The notes under the pieces: model-generated
The model's database searches: none
Seen by the model: only the letters and a program-made list of their open reading frames with translations
What the model was told of the DNA's origin: nothing
Position numbers and translations under genes: made by a program
In this document: piece by piece, positions 30,311 through 42,761 of the stretch
Numbering within the stretch: position 1 is the first letter of the stretch
How the letters are laid out: each line of letters begins with the position of its first letter
Assembly: GCA_963691705.1 (NCBI GenBank)
Contig: OY829543.1
Coordinates: 32,325,523-32,389,522, forward strand
Source of the DNA: Viola odorata
Lineage: Eukaryota; Streptophyta; Magnoliopsida; Malpighiales; Violaceae
Reading direction: 5' to 3'
Length of the DNA: 64,000 bases

Positions 30311-32460
30311 GGGGGAAATGGACCGCCGCACGAAATTAATTGGGGAGTGGTAACGTACTCCATTCGATGTTGATTGGATTTTGATGGAAATCCACGATGA
30401 GGGCATTACAACGACTTTGTCATTGAAGACCCAATTTGAGGGCTTTACAACGATTTTCCATCGAAGACCCAATTTGTGGCGTGAGATTCTACCGAAGCAT
30501 ATTTGTATCCTGCAAATAGGAAGGAAACAAACGCGAAGCAGCAACAGATGGAAAAAAGCAAATGGCCTATGTAAGATACATCGCGTATTCCTACATCAAG
30601 TTTTTTTTTCCCCCAAGCCTTTTTGTTGGGATGAAAACAGTTTCTTTGTTTAAGAAAGTAAATTCATCATTTTCATTCAATTTCTAATTTTTTTTTTTTT
30701 TGAAAAATGTTCGTCCAAATTTCGTTATACAACACATGATTTGATTCAAGTCTAGATAGCGTCTGCATCTCGTTCAGGAAATAACGACCTCAAGAACAAG
30801 ACTTTCCCATGACATACAGCTGTAAGCAATCCTCACTAGATATTAGTGTTTGCGCTCACGCTCAAAAAATAAGGCTACGTATTTACACTCTTAAAAATGA
30901 AATAAACATAGCACAAAAATTAAATTTGCAATGTCAATCCGAGTGAAATATGCACATGCATGGGCCTTCTAGTAATCAAAAGGACTTTGCGAGGGAGGAA
31001 AAAAAGAAGGATTTTGTAGAAGAAAAGGAAAAATGTTGTGTTTTTTTTTTTGGCTAAAGGTTTTTAATGAGTTTGTGCTCTACGACTGATTGTGACGATG
31101 GCAAAGTACGATGATCAATGCTCAACGATTTGGTTGCGGCGAGGGCAAAGTGCGGTGAACAATGCTTGATGATTTGATTGAGGCGAGGGAAAAGTGCACA
31201 AATTCTTGAACCTCTACCGGAGGTGTTCCTTCTCGATTGTTTTGAGGGCACCGTGCCCCAGTTCTGTGATATTCGCAGGGAATGATCCCTTTCCTGTAGT
31301 CATCCTTGATTGATTCTATTTTTCGTACTTGCTTCTGCTTTTATTGACTTGTGTTTTTCAGACACCTTTTTCTTTTTTTCTTCTCTCTTTTTTTTTTTTT
31401 TTTTTTTTTTTGTAAAATGCAAACAACAAGCGAAGCAAGTACGATTTTGATTCTTTTGGGCGATGACCTTCGATTTTTTTTTTGCTGCTTCTCGGTGTAT
31501 TAGCGTGGACTATCAACCTTCGAGGGTTTCCTTTTCGTCCTGCTGATTCGTTGAAATGAACTTAACATGCTTCTAGCGCTTTAGTCGGCCAACTCCGTCG
31601 AGAACTTACTCATTTGTGAGCAGTTTAGAAGAAGGCTTTGAAGTGTTTGATAGATTCGTACATGGTGTACAAGGTATGTGTTTGAAGGCAAAAAAGGTTT
31701 TAAAAAATGAGAAAAGTGGAAGAAGAGCAAAAGCAAAGTCCAATGTCATCTTACTGCTATCCCATGTCTGATGGTTCATGTACCATAGATATTATGCAAA
31801 TCTAACTAGCACTTAGCTTAGCATTTACACTCATGAAAGAAGTAAGGCGTGAAGGCCCAAAATGCTCGCAAGGATATGTTTTGTGACTGCTTACGTCTAA
31901 AATATGTCATGGATATAAGAGTTAACAGACAAGACCATGTATGTCATATGATTTCTAATGAACGTACAAGTTATCCGTGATGTGATAAAATGATGAACAT
32001 GCTCAATTTACGTAAGTTTGAAAATTTTGAGAGTAGTGTGGATTTCTTTTATTTTTCTTCTTTTTAAGCAAAGTAAAAATAATTTTACAACTACAAAACT
32101 TGAAAAGATTTAACAATTTTAGGGGATAAATTCAAAATTGCCCCCAATAAAAAAAATGACTGTACAAAGACTGTAAAAGGTTTATACTAAAGGAAAATGA
32201 ACTTCCGTGAAAAATGAGCTTTGATATTTTTCAACACCATCTTTTGGTCGTCACTTCACTCGCTTGCCCCCAATTACAAGTCTCACTGTACCTGAAATGA
32301 AGAGGGAATTAAATAGTAAACTCACAGGAAAAAGATATCCTGTTGAATTTAACAAAAAAATAGAAATATTGAAAAGAACACGTAGGTTGCCTCTCACGAA
32401 GCTCCCTTGTTTAAAGTCGTAGGCCCGACTATGGCGAAGCTTCCTTTCATGTCTATGCGA
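30311..32460. other. E4 interior between arrays, no gene
   Basis: Contains a two-copy repeat (about 30399-30480, GACCCAATTTG), a three-copy repeat of about 55 bp near 31085-31200 (GAGGCGAGGGAAAAGTGC type), poly-T runs near 31388-31411 and low-complexity sequence. No reading frame with a recognisable domain. Confidence 0.6.
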
Positions 32461-32469
32461 TCGAAATTG

Positions 32470-32745
32470 AAGTGGGGGGTGAACCGCCAAAAATTAAATT
32501 TTTTTTTGACAAAAAGTGGGGTGTGAACCGCCACACAAAATTTAAATTTGACGAAAAGTGGGGTGTGAACCACCACATAAAAATTTGACGAAAGTACAAA
32601 ATTTGACAAAAATGGGGTGTGAACCGCCACATAAAATTTGATGAAAAGTGGGGTGTGAACCACCACAAAAAAATTTGACGAAAGTGGGGTTGACGAAAGT
32701 GGGGTGTGAACCACCATATAAAAAATTGATGAAAAGTGGGGGTTT
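32470..32745 (-). repeat. E4 array R5: six or seven units of about 35-50 bp
   Basis: The core GTGGGGTGTGAACCGCCACA has a TGTG/CACA stem. Loop bases vary (CCG or CCA) between units. Confidence 0.8.
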
Positions 32746-33216
32746 GAGAAGTAAAATTCTTATCTTAGTGAATTAAAAAATGAAACGTGAGGACAATAGA
32801 AACATAAGGTAAAGTTGTAACACATAAATACATGGTATAAATGTACGAACATGATGCATATGCTGGGGCTCTGATTTCGACTAATTTCTAATGGCCGCAA
32901 AGTTCCCAGACAATACCATAGAATGGTCCCTAAAGTGTCGACTAGTGTCAACCGATTCCTTGTGGAACCAGGCAACCTTTCGACTGATTTTAGGGGTTCG
33001 TCCGAGTGGGGTTGGTGAACACTACCCAGGACACGTGTCCCAGAGCGTCACTACTACCCTCCTAAGCCTATTTGGTAATTGTCCCTTGGGTGTAGGGCAA
33101 TATGCATGAGTATGACAATTGATCAAAACGTATAACAAATAATCACGAGCACAATTTATTAAAGCAAGTAAAATAAAAAACAAACACCTTAAAAAAAACC
33201 GGCTTCGACCCTAAAG

Positions 33217-33234
33217 TCCCCAGTGAAGTCGCCA
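33217..33234 (-). other. E4 primer-binding site
   Basis: Minus strand TGGCGACTTCACTGGGGA, three bases from the 5' LTR. It resembles the TGGCGACTCCACTGGGGA site that I recall from Ogre elements (tRNA-Arg primer). This supports an Ogre-like origin of E4. Confidence 0.65.
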
Positions 33235-33237
33235 CAC

Positions 33238-35979
33238 TGTCGCTCCTCCTTTTTTCGGTTTTTACGCGAACAGGTTCGGGACGGATGCTAAGCATAAATG
33301 GATGCTTCGCATAATGCAATGAAGTCGCCACCCTATTTATCTATGTTTAGGGAACCTAATCGTCATGGCATAAAAAATAAAAAAATGAAGGCACAAAAGG
33401 TCTAACTAAAGAACGAAGGTTCGAGGTCGCTATTATGGACTCGGGAAGGTGTTAGGCACCCGAGTCACATCCTTAAAAGGTTACCGGTAAAAAGGTGTTT
33501 GGAAAATATTTTTAAACACGAAAATGAGTAAGTAACCGTAAGGCGTCAACCAATCCCGCGCACGGAAATGCACCACTTTCTAATCATTTACGGAGTAAAC
33601 GATCGTAGAGTGTCAATCGAAATCTTGTTACAAAAATTGGGCCACTTTCCGGTTGTCCATGGGCCCTTAGAGGTATTCACCGCTTTAGCATTTTTGTTAT
33701 TTCCGATAGGGACCGTTCGGGACTGATTAATCCTTTCTGATCGGGACTGATTAATCGTTGGTTTTTTACTAAAGCGAGAGCCCTCTTTATCATCATCGGG
33801 CCATGCATGATTAATTAATTACTATGTGATTCTATCATGGATGAAACTAGCAAAGTACCATTTTTATGAATGCAAATAAACCATATGGGATCGAAGCCAC
33901 CATACACATGTATCAATGCATAACAATTAATTTCATGGTATAAAAAGCAAGTGATTTAAACACGTATACATGTGCGTTGATTTTAATTTCTAACAATTCT
34001 AAATGTCATGCATACGATTATGATATGAGTTTTTAACATTTCTAAATAGTATGCATACGAATAATATTTGCGGAAAGTATTGAATAAATAAAAGAGATGA
34101 GAAAAATGTACTTGCGAGCGAAGATTTAATTTTACCCTACAAAATGAGATCATTAGTACGAGTAAAACAAATATCAAGCGAATAAATAAAATGATTAACA
34201 ATTAAGAAAACAAGTAAAACAATTAATTTTATTAATTAACAGCAAGCAAATTAATTATTTGATAATTAAATGTAATTGATTAATTAACAATTAAAAGTAA
34301 GTAAATTAATTAATTAAATATTACGAACGGACAAAGGATACAATGTACTTACGGTAGGCCGGAAAAACTGGGCCCAGTATTTGGGCTCAAAATAGCCCCA
34401 AAACAGACCAGCCCAGCCCATGTGTGGGCTGGTTGCTTCCTCTCTTTAGCTGGGCTTGCTCAACGCAGCCCATTGCGCAATAGCCCATTCTCTCCCTTTC
34501 TTCTTCTCTTGGGCTTACGTCAAGGACTCAACCCTTCTCTTCTCCTCACGCTAGGCCAGGCGCGGCCTAGCTTCCTTTCCTTTTCTTTCCACGTGGGCCA
34601 GCAGCAAGCTGCCCAACTTCTTTCCTCCGCTTGGGCCAGCAATGGCAGCCCATTCCTTCATTTCTTTAAATTAAAACAACCATCAACCCATCACCTTTCC
34701 CTCCTTCTTCTACTGTTCTTCTTCTTCCTTCAGCCAAACCTGCAACAAATAGTGACCAAAAACCAAAATTAAGCCCTTATCAACAATCAATGAAATCAAC
34801 AGCAGCTTCAAATAAACGAAAACAGTAAATTAATTAAGCAAAAAAAATAGTATATAATTAAGCAAAAATAGTAGGCAAATTTAGCAAGCAAATTAATTAA
34901 TACAAAGCTTTTAAATCATCAAAACAGCAAGCAATTTGAACAAGGTAGAGCGGCAAAATTAAGTTGACACGAAGACAGTAATTGATTAGCAGAGGTAGGA
35001 GCAATTAATTGACAATAAGACAGGAGCAATTTTTATTAATTAAAACAGAGGTAATTAATTAATAAAAATGCAAGCAATTGAAAGCAAAGCAGAGGGAGAG
35101 TGCATGAAATAAAAGGGGATACTAAAGCATGAAATTGACCCCCCCTTTTTTTCGTTGAAGATTGCTTGCTATTTATAGGCAATCATCCGCGAGTGGACTT
35201 GGCGAGCACGATGCGCGTGGTCGTGAACAGTCCGGTCGATGGGAGGTTTGTGATGATGAAGCTTTGGTTGTGGATCAACATGAAGAGAATGCTTGGCTGA
35301 GGAGCAAGGAGGGAGTCGGTTGCTGGAAAAGTGATGATGAAGAAATTAAATGGCTTTAATTGGTGATGGTAAGTGTTGAAGAAGGGAGGGAGTCATTGAT
35401 CTTGTTTAAAAGGGAGTCAAGTGTTTGATCAAGTGGCTGAGATGGGTGCTGCAATTTTATGCATTAATTAATACTAATTGTGGCACAAACGGAATATTTT
35501 TTGTTCGAGTTACGGACTCGCTTGAAATGAAAATAAATTCGAACTGAAAGGACTAAAAGGTGCAAAAAAATAAGACGAAATAAATAGTATACAGTGAATA
35601 AATAGAAAGTTCGATTTAACGCATTTAATTTCTTGTTTGAAAATGTCAAACGTTCGAACGCAAAATAAATGTCTTTACGACAAAAATTGAACGAAACCAA
35701 ACTAGATGATGTGAAAGAGAAAAATAGTACGTAATTTTCAATTAAAGAAATAAAGTATTCGATCTACGGTCCGAGGAAAATCGCTCGGGACAGATAGAAG
35801 TTCGTGAAAAGACAGTCGAAAATACGAAAAAATTAAAAAGACACGAAATGACACGGAATGTTAAACAAATTGCCTAGGACCAAGAATCGACAGAAATTTG
35901 ACGTAGATTAGTTATTAAATGCGATAAGCGTAAAAATACGAAAATGTGACTAGAAAAAATCAAAAATCGGGTAGCAACA
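33238..35979 (-). repeat. E4 5' LTR (right, 2742 bp)
   Basis: Single-copy version of the 616-bp segment that is doubled in the left LTR. A few substitutions and short indels against the left LTR (for example near 34460-34490). Followed by the TSD GATTG. Confidence 0.85.
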
Positions 35980-35984
35980 GATTG

Positions 35985-36828
35985 TTAATTAATTAGAGTA
36001 ATGAGGGAAAAATATGTTTGGATTGAGATTCGATTAATTTGCTTTCAATTAATTTATATAAAGTTAGTTCTCTTTTTTCATATTTAATTAGTTATCATGT
36101 AATTAAATACATATTCGATTGATTTTCCATTCTATCCAATATTAATTATTTTTTAATATATATATTTTTAATTATTTTTTAAAACAATATCGTTTTTGGG
36201 AGGAAAATGTAAATAATAGTATTTTTTTAACGATGTTAGTGCAAAGTTAGGAATTACGGGGGTATGTTTGACTAACGACAATAAAATTAGGATGAAAGTG
36301 TTAGTACTATCTTTACATCCCCATAAGTTCCATACATTTGAAAATCATTGAAGCATCTAGGATGCTCTGATTGGCCTTTCGAAAGAGATTTTTAACTGAA
36401 GTTCAGGCCTTTCGAAAGAATTCGTCCATATTTAATTAAAATTTCATGTTTGAGTCTGGTAGATGAAGATAAATTAATTTTTACTATATTATGAGAACCA
36501 CTGAACCAAATGTGATTAATATACTACTTGAAATTCGAAAGGAACATTAAGAACAAAGATATAAAGAAAAGAAAAACTCCCATTTTTATTTTATAATATA
36601 ATAATTTTCTTTTTTCCATTTCTTTCTACTCATTGGCCTCTAAGGCCACTGCTGCAATAGAGCCAGGGGATTATCATTAGTGTCCCAAATAATTTCCTCA
36701 TAGAATCCATATAGTTATATATAGTTTTCTTCTATTTTTTTTATGAAGAAAAGAGATACCTAAGAATTCTTATAGAATTGAGTCTTGTGCATAGGTTTAA
36801 TATACTAGTCGGTTTTTAACATTTGTTA
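35985..36828. other. AT-rich spacer, no gene seen
   Basis: CTTTCGAAAGA occurs twice near 36377-36420; otherwise nothing structured. Confidence 0.5.
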
Positions 36829-37884
36829 AAATAATTATTTTAATCTCCAATGTTTCTTTGTCTTATATGGTCCTAGATATTTTCTCAGCCTGTCGGGTTG
36901 ACCTCGCCGTGATAATAATTGTTAACGGAGACAAACTCTGTTAACTTAAAAAAAAAATATTGATATAGCGTGTCATATCAGACATCATAATCAGATTTAT
37001 AAAAAAAATTAAAATTTAGAAAATAAAAAATTAGAAAAATCCACATAAAATATTAAAATAAAATATATTAAATTTGAAAAACCCAAGATAATAAAAATTA
37101 AATTATTCAATATTTTTTTAAATATTTATACCAAAATTAAATCCAAAAAATATTTTTAGTTGTTTAGTTATCTTCCTGCTATAATTTCTATAATATGTCG
37201 AGTGTTTCATTCCTATCTGACACATTCTTTCACTTTTTTATTTATTTGAATTACTATTTTTATTTATGTTTATAAATAGGCAAGGTCATAAATTCTATTT
37301 GGGTTAATATAAATAAATAAAAAGTGGAGTAGTTGATGTACTAGATAAACACAAACAAACGATTAATTTAATTGTCACGACTTTATTACATGAAACAAAA
37401 ATTATGTTAGATATTTTAACAAAGAAAAATGAAACAAGACCACCAAAAGTTACCCTTAAAATTTTAAAGTTGTTATTAAAGATCTAATTTATTTATATAA
37501 ATTTTCTATTTTTCTAAAATTTAAACATGCTTGTAAGAAGATAGTTTGCAAAATTTTAAATATTTTCTAGAATTTTTTTTGTTTACTTTTTGTATAATTC
37601 TTTAAAAAATATTACATAATTTAAATTTATTATCTTGATTTTTCGCATAATATAATTTTTTTTCAATTTTTATTTTAATTTCTTATTTTCAAAATTTTAA
37701 TATTTTTTATAAATTTAACGTGGTATCTTATATGACACGCTATGTCAGCAAAAATGTTTAAAATTAACGGAGTCTGTTTTCGTTAACGATTATTGTCACG
37801 ACGGGGTGAAATAGACAGATGAAGAAAACTGTCAGGACCAGATGAGACAAAAAAAAATTGGGATTAAAATAATCATCTTATTAT
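36829..37884. mobile_element. TIR element of about 1.06 kb, possibly Mutator-type
   Basis: Left arm about 36829-36985, right arm about 37722-37884, inverted and about 160 bp long. Shared words include ATTATTTTAATC near the tips, GTTAACGGAG facing CTCCGTTAAT, and ATAGCGTGTCATAT facing ATATGACACGCTAT. AT-rich interior, no ORF. TSD not resolved, so the superfamily is a guess. Confidence 0.6.
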
Positions 37885-37959
37885 ACGGACAATGTATAAA
37901 ATATGTGCAAGTATGTCAAATCTCAACCTTAAATTTAATTAATCATTGATATTTTTTCC

Positions 37960-38480
37960 TAATATTAAAAATGCTCTAATACTATAACTTTCCCACTTAT
38001 AGCACCCTCTCTCCTATGTGGTGTCCATGTGGCACCACTAAGAACAACGGGCAATGACACTTGGCTTGTGTAAGTGGCACGTGTCGTTGTTCCTTGGGTA
38101 ATATAGTTTTTTCTCTTGGATTAAAGTTTTCCTTCTAGGCAAAGGGATGTTTCTTACTGTTTATTATCTACCCCACAAATTACAACAAACTTTTTTTACC
38201 CATAATATTTTAAGAAAACAATAAAAAAATTTAAAAATTTAAATTCAGAAAATTAGAAAAAAGTAAAATAAAAAATCCAAAAATGAAAATTCAAAACAAA
38301 AATAAAAATTTCTGAAAAAAAAGGTTCCAAAATTTCAAAAAATAAGAATAAAAAATCTGTTTTTTTTGTTGCAAAAATTTAAATTTATTATTTCAGAACT
38401 TTAACAAAATACAAATGCGGATCAACCAACTTCAAACAAACCTGTTATTTTTACCCTCTAATTAAGATAATTTTTTTAGG
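37960..38480. repeat. Dispersed repeat, copy 2
   Basis: Same order of segments as near 23690-24480: CTTTCCCACTTATAGCACC, a CTTGGCTTGTGTAAGTGG region, A-rich low-complexity sequence, then ATCAACCAACTTCAAACAAAC. Non-coding and not identified. Confidence 0.5.
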
Positions 38481-38830
38481 TTTATATAGATCATCCAAAT
38501 TCAAATAAATACAACGAACTTACTTCCCGAGCTTACTTCTCTTATCCCGGTCCATTACCAACTTTAATTTTTGGCCATAATTTCTAGTTGTAGTGAATAA
38601 CTTTTAATATAATGATCAGATTTCATTTTGATTATAAGGTCGTTATCATATGATTATTTTGCTCATTTTATTTTTTCTATGTAAATGATTTTTTAAGCAG
38701 ACATTAAGAAATGCGCCGGAAAGGAACCAAAAATCGAAAATTCCAATAGCTAAAATAGAACAGTCATCCGTGCAATAAACAAGTGGACTAAGAATGAAAA
38801 CATATTATTAAGCTCATAGCGAGCTCCCCA

Positions 38831-39079
38831 TAGGGGTGGCAATATACACAATTGTCCATTTGTCCGTCCCGTTCGTCCATATACTTGTCTTATTCGTCCA
38901 TATTTAATTCCCAGAAAAAATTTATTATTGGACGGGAACCCGTCCTGTCCGTCCAACTTTAGATGGACGGGTCTTGTCCGTCCGTTTATTAAATGGACTT
39001 GGACAAGCCCGTCCAGTTTATTTATTGGACAAATGGAACTGGTGCATGGACGTCCGTCCGTCCCATATTGCCACCCCTA
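38831..39079. mobile_element. hAT-type MITE, 249 bp, perfect 8-bp TSD
   Basis: TIRs TAGGGGTGGCAATAT and ATATTGCCACCCCTA bound the element, and GCTCCCCA duplicates exactly at 38823-38830 and 39080-39087. An 8-bp TSD and this TIR style are typical of hAT elements. The interior is rich in GTCCAT/GTCCGT words. Confidence 0.9.
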
Positions 39080-39087
39080 GCTCCCCA

Positions 39088-42027
39088 ACACCATAAGTGA
39101 ATGATTATCTTGCTAGATAGTGTTTTTTTTTCCTTCATCTTATTTAATGTTTTTGTCAACGGGTTTGAAAATGATAATTAAGTAATTTTTTTGGTTTATT
39201 AGTACCTATGATCTACCGAAGGAGAGTGAATATTGTATAGGTTTTTTTTTTCTTGGGTAGAAAATCAATCTTTTTTAAAGTTTCGTTCAAAATTAATTAA
39301 TTAATCTCTATTATAAACTTTCTTGTTAAATAGATCCTATTAAAAATTATCCCAAATAGTAAACCAAATTTTTTATTCTAGAAATATATATAGTTTGAGC
39401 GGTTTATCTAATAACGCCTATAGATAATTCTACTAGATGCATTTTTAAATAGCAAGTGACAATCGTCTTATGATATAATGAAGACATTGTCGATAACCCG
39501 GAGATCATTTTGGTATGTCAACACGTAAAATATGGTGTGATTATTTCCATCCTTTTATATGACTAAATAAATTACCAAAAAAATTCTCTCGAGAAATTTA
39601 GTCCATTTTCTGCTGGACCCTGGTTTCTATTGAAAATTAGGCCCTAGCCTGTTTCTTATATGGGCCGTGCGTCGACAATTTCCGTTCAAAATGACTAAAT
39701 AAATAAATTAATAAATTAAAACTCTATTATAGACTTTCTTGCTAGACCATTTAATCCTTGATCGATTATTAATTTATTAGAGACATTTTTCATACACTTT
39801 GTGAAGAGTGATTCCTCTTAAAAACTGCCTTGCAGATTCAAACTCTTACTAATAATAATAATAATAATATATAGACACTGTTGATAACCTCGAGATCATT
39901 CTGATACGTCAACACATAAAACATAACAAATATATTTGTTTTCTCTTTTTTAAATAAGCCGTGATCAGCTCCATCCTTTTTATGACTAAATTACCAATTT
40001 TTTCTCTCTTTTAAAGAAGAGCCCGAGCTTGTTTTCTGCATGGGCCGTGCGTCATTTTAGACCCAAATTGATTAAAAGATTTCATGACCCATGTTGGCGG
40101 CATCGCCAATTTCCCATTGGTTGGCTCAGGATAACAGAATAAACGGGGGTCTCAGTTGTGTTTTGAACAGAAATTAACCTATTTTTAAGGATCTGATGAC
40201 ATTTTTTATAAAATTTTATTTAATTTGATTCATATGGTCAAACCTTGATTAATTTTATCTCTAGGGTGCAAATTTTTTCTGTTGAAAATGATGATATGTC
40301 GGCACATACTAACGTGCCATGCCACGTAAATACCAAGTGAAAATTTTAAAACAATAATTTTTTTTTTTTACAAATGGACCCATTTTTTATTAAAAAAATC
40401 GGAACTTAAAAGAAAGGGAAAATTCTAGAAAAAAACAAAAATAATATAATTTTAATTGAAAACAAAAAATATTAAAAAAAATATAAATTTAAAAGATATA
40501 GAAAAAAATGCACGAAAGTTTAAACAATAAGATAAATTTTTGGAACTTAAAAAAGAGAAAATTTATATATTTTTTAAAATAATAAAAATTAAATTAAAAA
40601 ATCGTAAATATAACAAAAACAAAATAATGAATGTATTTTTAGAAAGTGAGTTAAAAATCAAAAAATTATTTTTATAAAATATAAAAAAGAATAAAATAAT
40701 ACAAATTTTAAAATAGTGGTGCAATTTTTTTAATAATTACAAACAAATTAAAAAAGAAAATAAAATCGATTTTCCGAACATAAATTTTCCTTATTTGGAG
40801 CATTAATGCACCCTAATCTTGAACCAAATTGATTTTTTTTTCCAGTAAGGAACGTTAGAGTTCTCTCATGATTTGGCAATGTTGAGTATAACAAAATATA
40901 TTTCATGATAATACGTATGTATAATAAGTGTTTATTTAAAGTTTTAAATTTTTAGTCTATTCGGACAACCGAATATTGAACCGAATTTATTTTGAGAATT
41001 TCGGTTCGGTACCTATTATGTTTATATTATATATGTTCGGTAATTGATATTTGGTAATTTGGTCAACGGAGTATCAAAGAAATAATAATAAGTATTAATT
41101 TTTTTTTAGGTCGAGAACATTTTTGGTAGGATTAGTTATAGAATTATTTTCTTTTAATTTTTTGAAATTCTATAAAAAAATGTATCACTATTTAAAAGTT
41201 TATTTTATTATTTTATTTCATATTTAGAAAGAATCCAATATTTTAAATTTCAATTATTTTTAATATCTTTTTAAAAACATTTTTCTTATTTTCTTATTAT
41301 TTATTTTGTTTTTTAAGTTTTTCCTAATTATTAGGGTAGGGTATTAGCTTGCATATTTAATTACCCTATTTATTAAGGTAGAGAATGAGTATCAACCTAT
41401 TATTACCCTAATCCTAAATTTCAAATTTAAAACCTTCAATCAAGTAAACATTAATTCTCAATTAATAAATTAACTCACTTACCAATCAATTATAAATATT
41501 TTTATAAAATTTTGATACCCAAAATATAAATTAATTAAAATGATTAATTTAAATAATAAAAAAAAATGGAAATCAAATATCGAATTTTGACTTTTCTAGG
41601 TAAAAACTAAAAAGAAAAATAACGTTGAATGAATATTTATTAATTAATTTGACTTTGTTTTGGTCAAATTTATTAATTAATTGGATATATTTATTTTAGT
41701 GGGTCTTATTATTACCAACAATTAGAAATTTGTACTTTTTTTTAAAGATATAAAGTATGTAAGTTTGATAATAAGGGTATCTGATTACTTGATAAAAAGG
41801 TAATAAAAGAGTAGGGTATGAGAATGAAAAATTAGAAAAAAATAAGGTAATGATAAGGTATGAGCGTTAAGTTAAAGAAATATGGTAAAGTATGAGCATG
41901 CGAGTTCATAAGGGTACCATCCCCTTCGCCATCCCTAGTTAAACTCCCAAGTTTGAGTTTACTGGTTTAGGAAATAAATAAATAAAACTTGTTGAGAAAG
42001 TCACTCTCTATCTCTCTCCATTCAATG
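39088..42027. other. AT-rich spacer with a degenerate direct duplication, no gene
   Basis: Around 39480-39680 and 39870-40060 two similar segments recur (GATAACC...GAGATCATT, TCCATCCTTTTATATGACTAAAT, ATGGGCCGTGCGTC). The rest is A/T low-complexity sequence, especially 40420-40790. Confidence 0.5.
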
Positions 42028-42032
42028 GTACT

Positions 42033-42658
42033 TGATAATATATAAAGAAATCACAAGGGCATTATGGTCTTTTATTTCAAGATTGACTGGTCATATGAGC
42101 CACATGGGCGTGTTGAATATGAGTTGACCGACTAGTGCCGGGAAGATTTAGAAAACCGGTACTAACATAAGAAACGGGTTGTCAACCGATATATGTAAGA
42201 GATAACGGTTGTTAGTCAATGTTCTACCAGTAGGATCCAGATATGAGAGGAGAATATTATGGTAATAAACACAAAGTTTATTAACGGTAATTGAGTACCG
42301 GTGACCATAATGATCCAGCAGTTAATGACATGAAACGGTTTCCGAGTGACCGTTACGTACGTTACTTACAGAAGTAATGGCTTCATTGATGACATTGATT
42401 GTCTTCATTAACGCAAATGCAACGGTTAGATGACCAGCTTATAAATAGCATGGATAAGGGAGGGTAAAGGTAGGGGCACATACGCTGCTATTATTCTCAT
42501 ACTTTCACTGCTATTAAAACACACAACATTAACTTAACCGTTAGAGAGTTTACGCCGGAGACTTCCTCCGGCATTTTGCAGGTCATTTGAAGTCAAACAC
42601 GAAGGAGAGTCAACAATCACAGTTACCTAAAAGCCCTACCCCGCTCTAGATATTATCA
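42033..42658 (+). repeat. E2 5' LTR (626 bp)
   Basis: TGATAATATA...GATATTATCA. TATA box TTATAAATAG at 42439-42448. Hairpin GCCGGAG/CTCCGGC at 42554-42572, followed by TTTGCAGGTC, the counterpart of the E1 hairpin. Two ACCGGT words. Confidence 0.95.
42554..42572 (+). promoter_or_regulatory. Conserved LTR hairpin (E2)
   Basis: A 7-bp perfect stem with a 5-base loop ACTTC; the loop differs from E1 (TCCAC) while the stem is kept. About 105 bp after the TATA box. Also present in the 3' LTR at 52760-52778. Confidence 0.6.
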
Positions 42659-42660
42659 TT

Positions 42661-42679
42661 TGGTGCTTTCATTGAGAGC
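42661..42679 (+). other. E2 primer-binding site
   Basis: TGGTGCTTTCATTGAGAGC, identical to E1 and likewise two bases from the LTR. Confidence 0.75.
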
Positions 42680-42761
42680 ATTGGGTTGTTAAGTGAGACA
42701 TCCTTGAAATCCAAGCTCTTCTTTCTACAAGTCTAGAGAAATTCTTCTGTAACTGCTGAAA

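Larger units (their letters stand above)
24860..35979 (-). mobile_element. E4: Ogre-like non-coding LTR element (LARD-like), 11.1 kb
   Basis: Long LTRs (24860-28232 and 33238-35979) with termini TGTCGC...AGCAACA on the plus strand and a perfect TSD GATTG at 24855-24859 and 35980-35984. Orientation is minus: a polypurine tract (AAAGAGGGGG, minus strand, 28238-28247) abuts the left LTR and a PBS (33234-33217) abuts the right one. The 5-kb interior has no gag or pol motif in any frame and consists largely of hairpin minisatellites. It must have moved with proteins supplied by another element. Confidence 0.85.

Noticed and set aside
29775..30544. ORFs of 170 and 230 codons on the minus strand
   Set aside because: Repeat translations of array R4 (PLGSHLFIK-type periodicity) in several frames at once.
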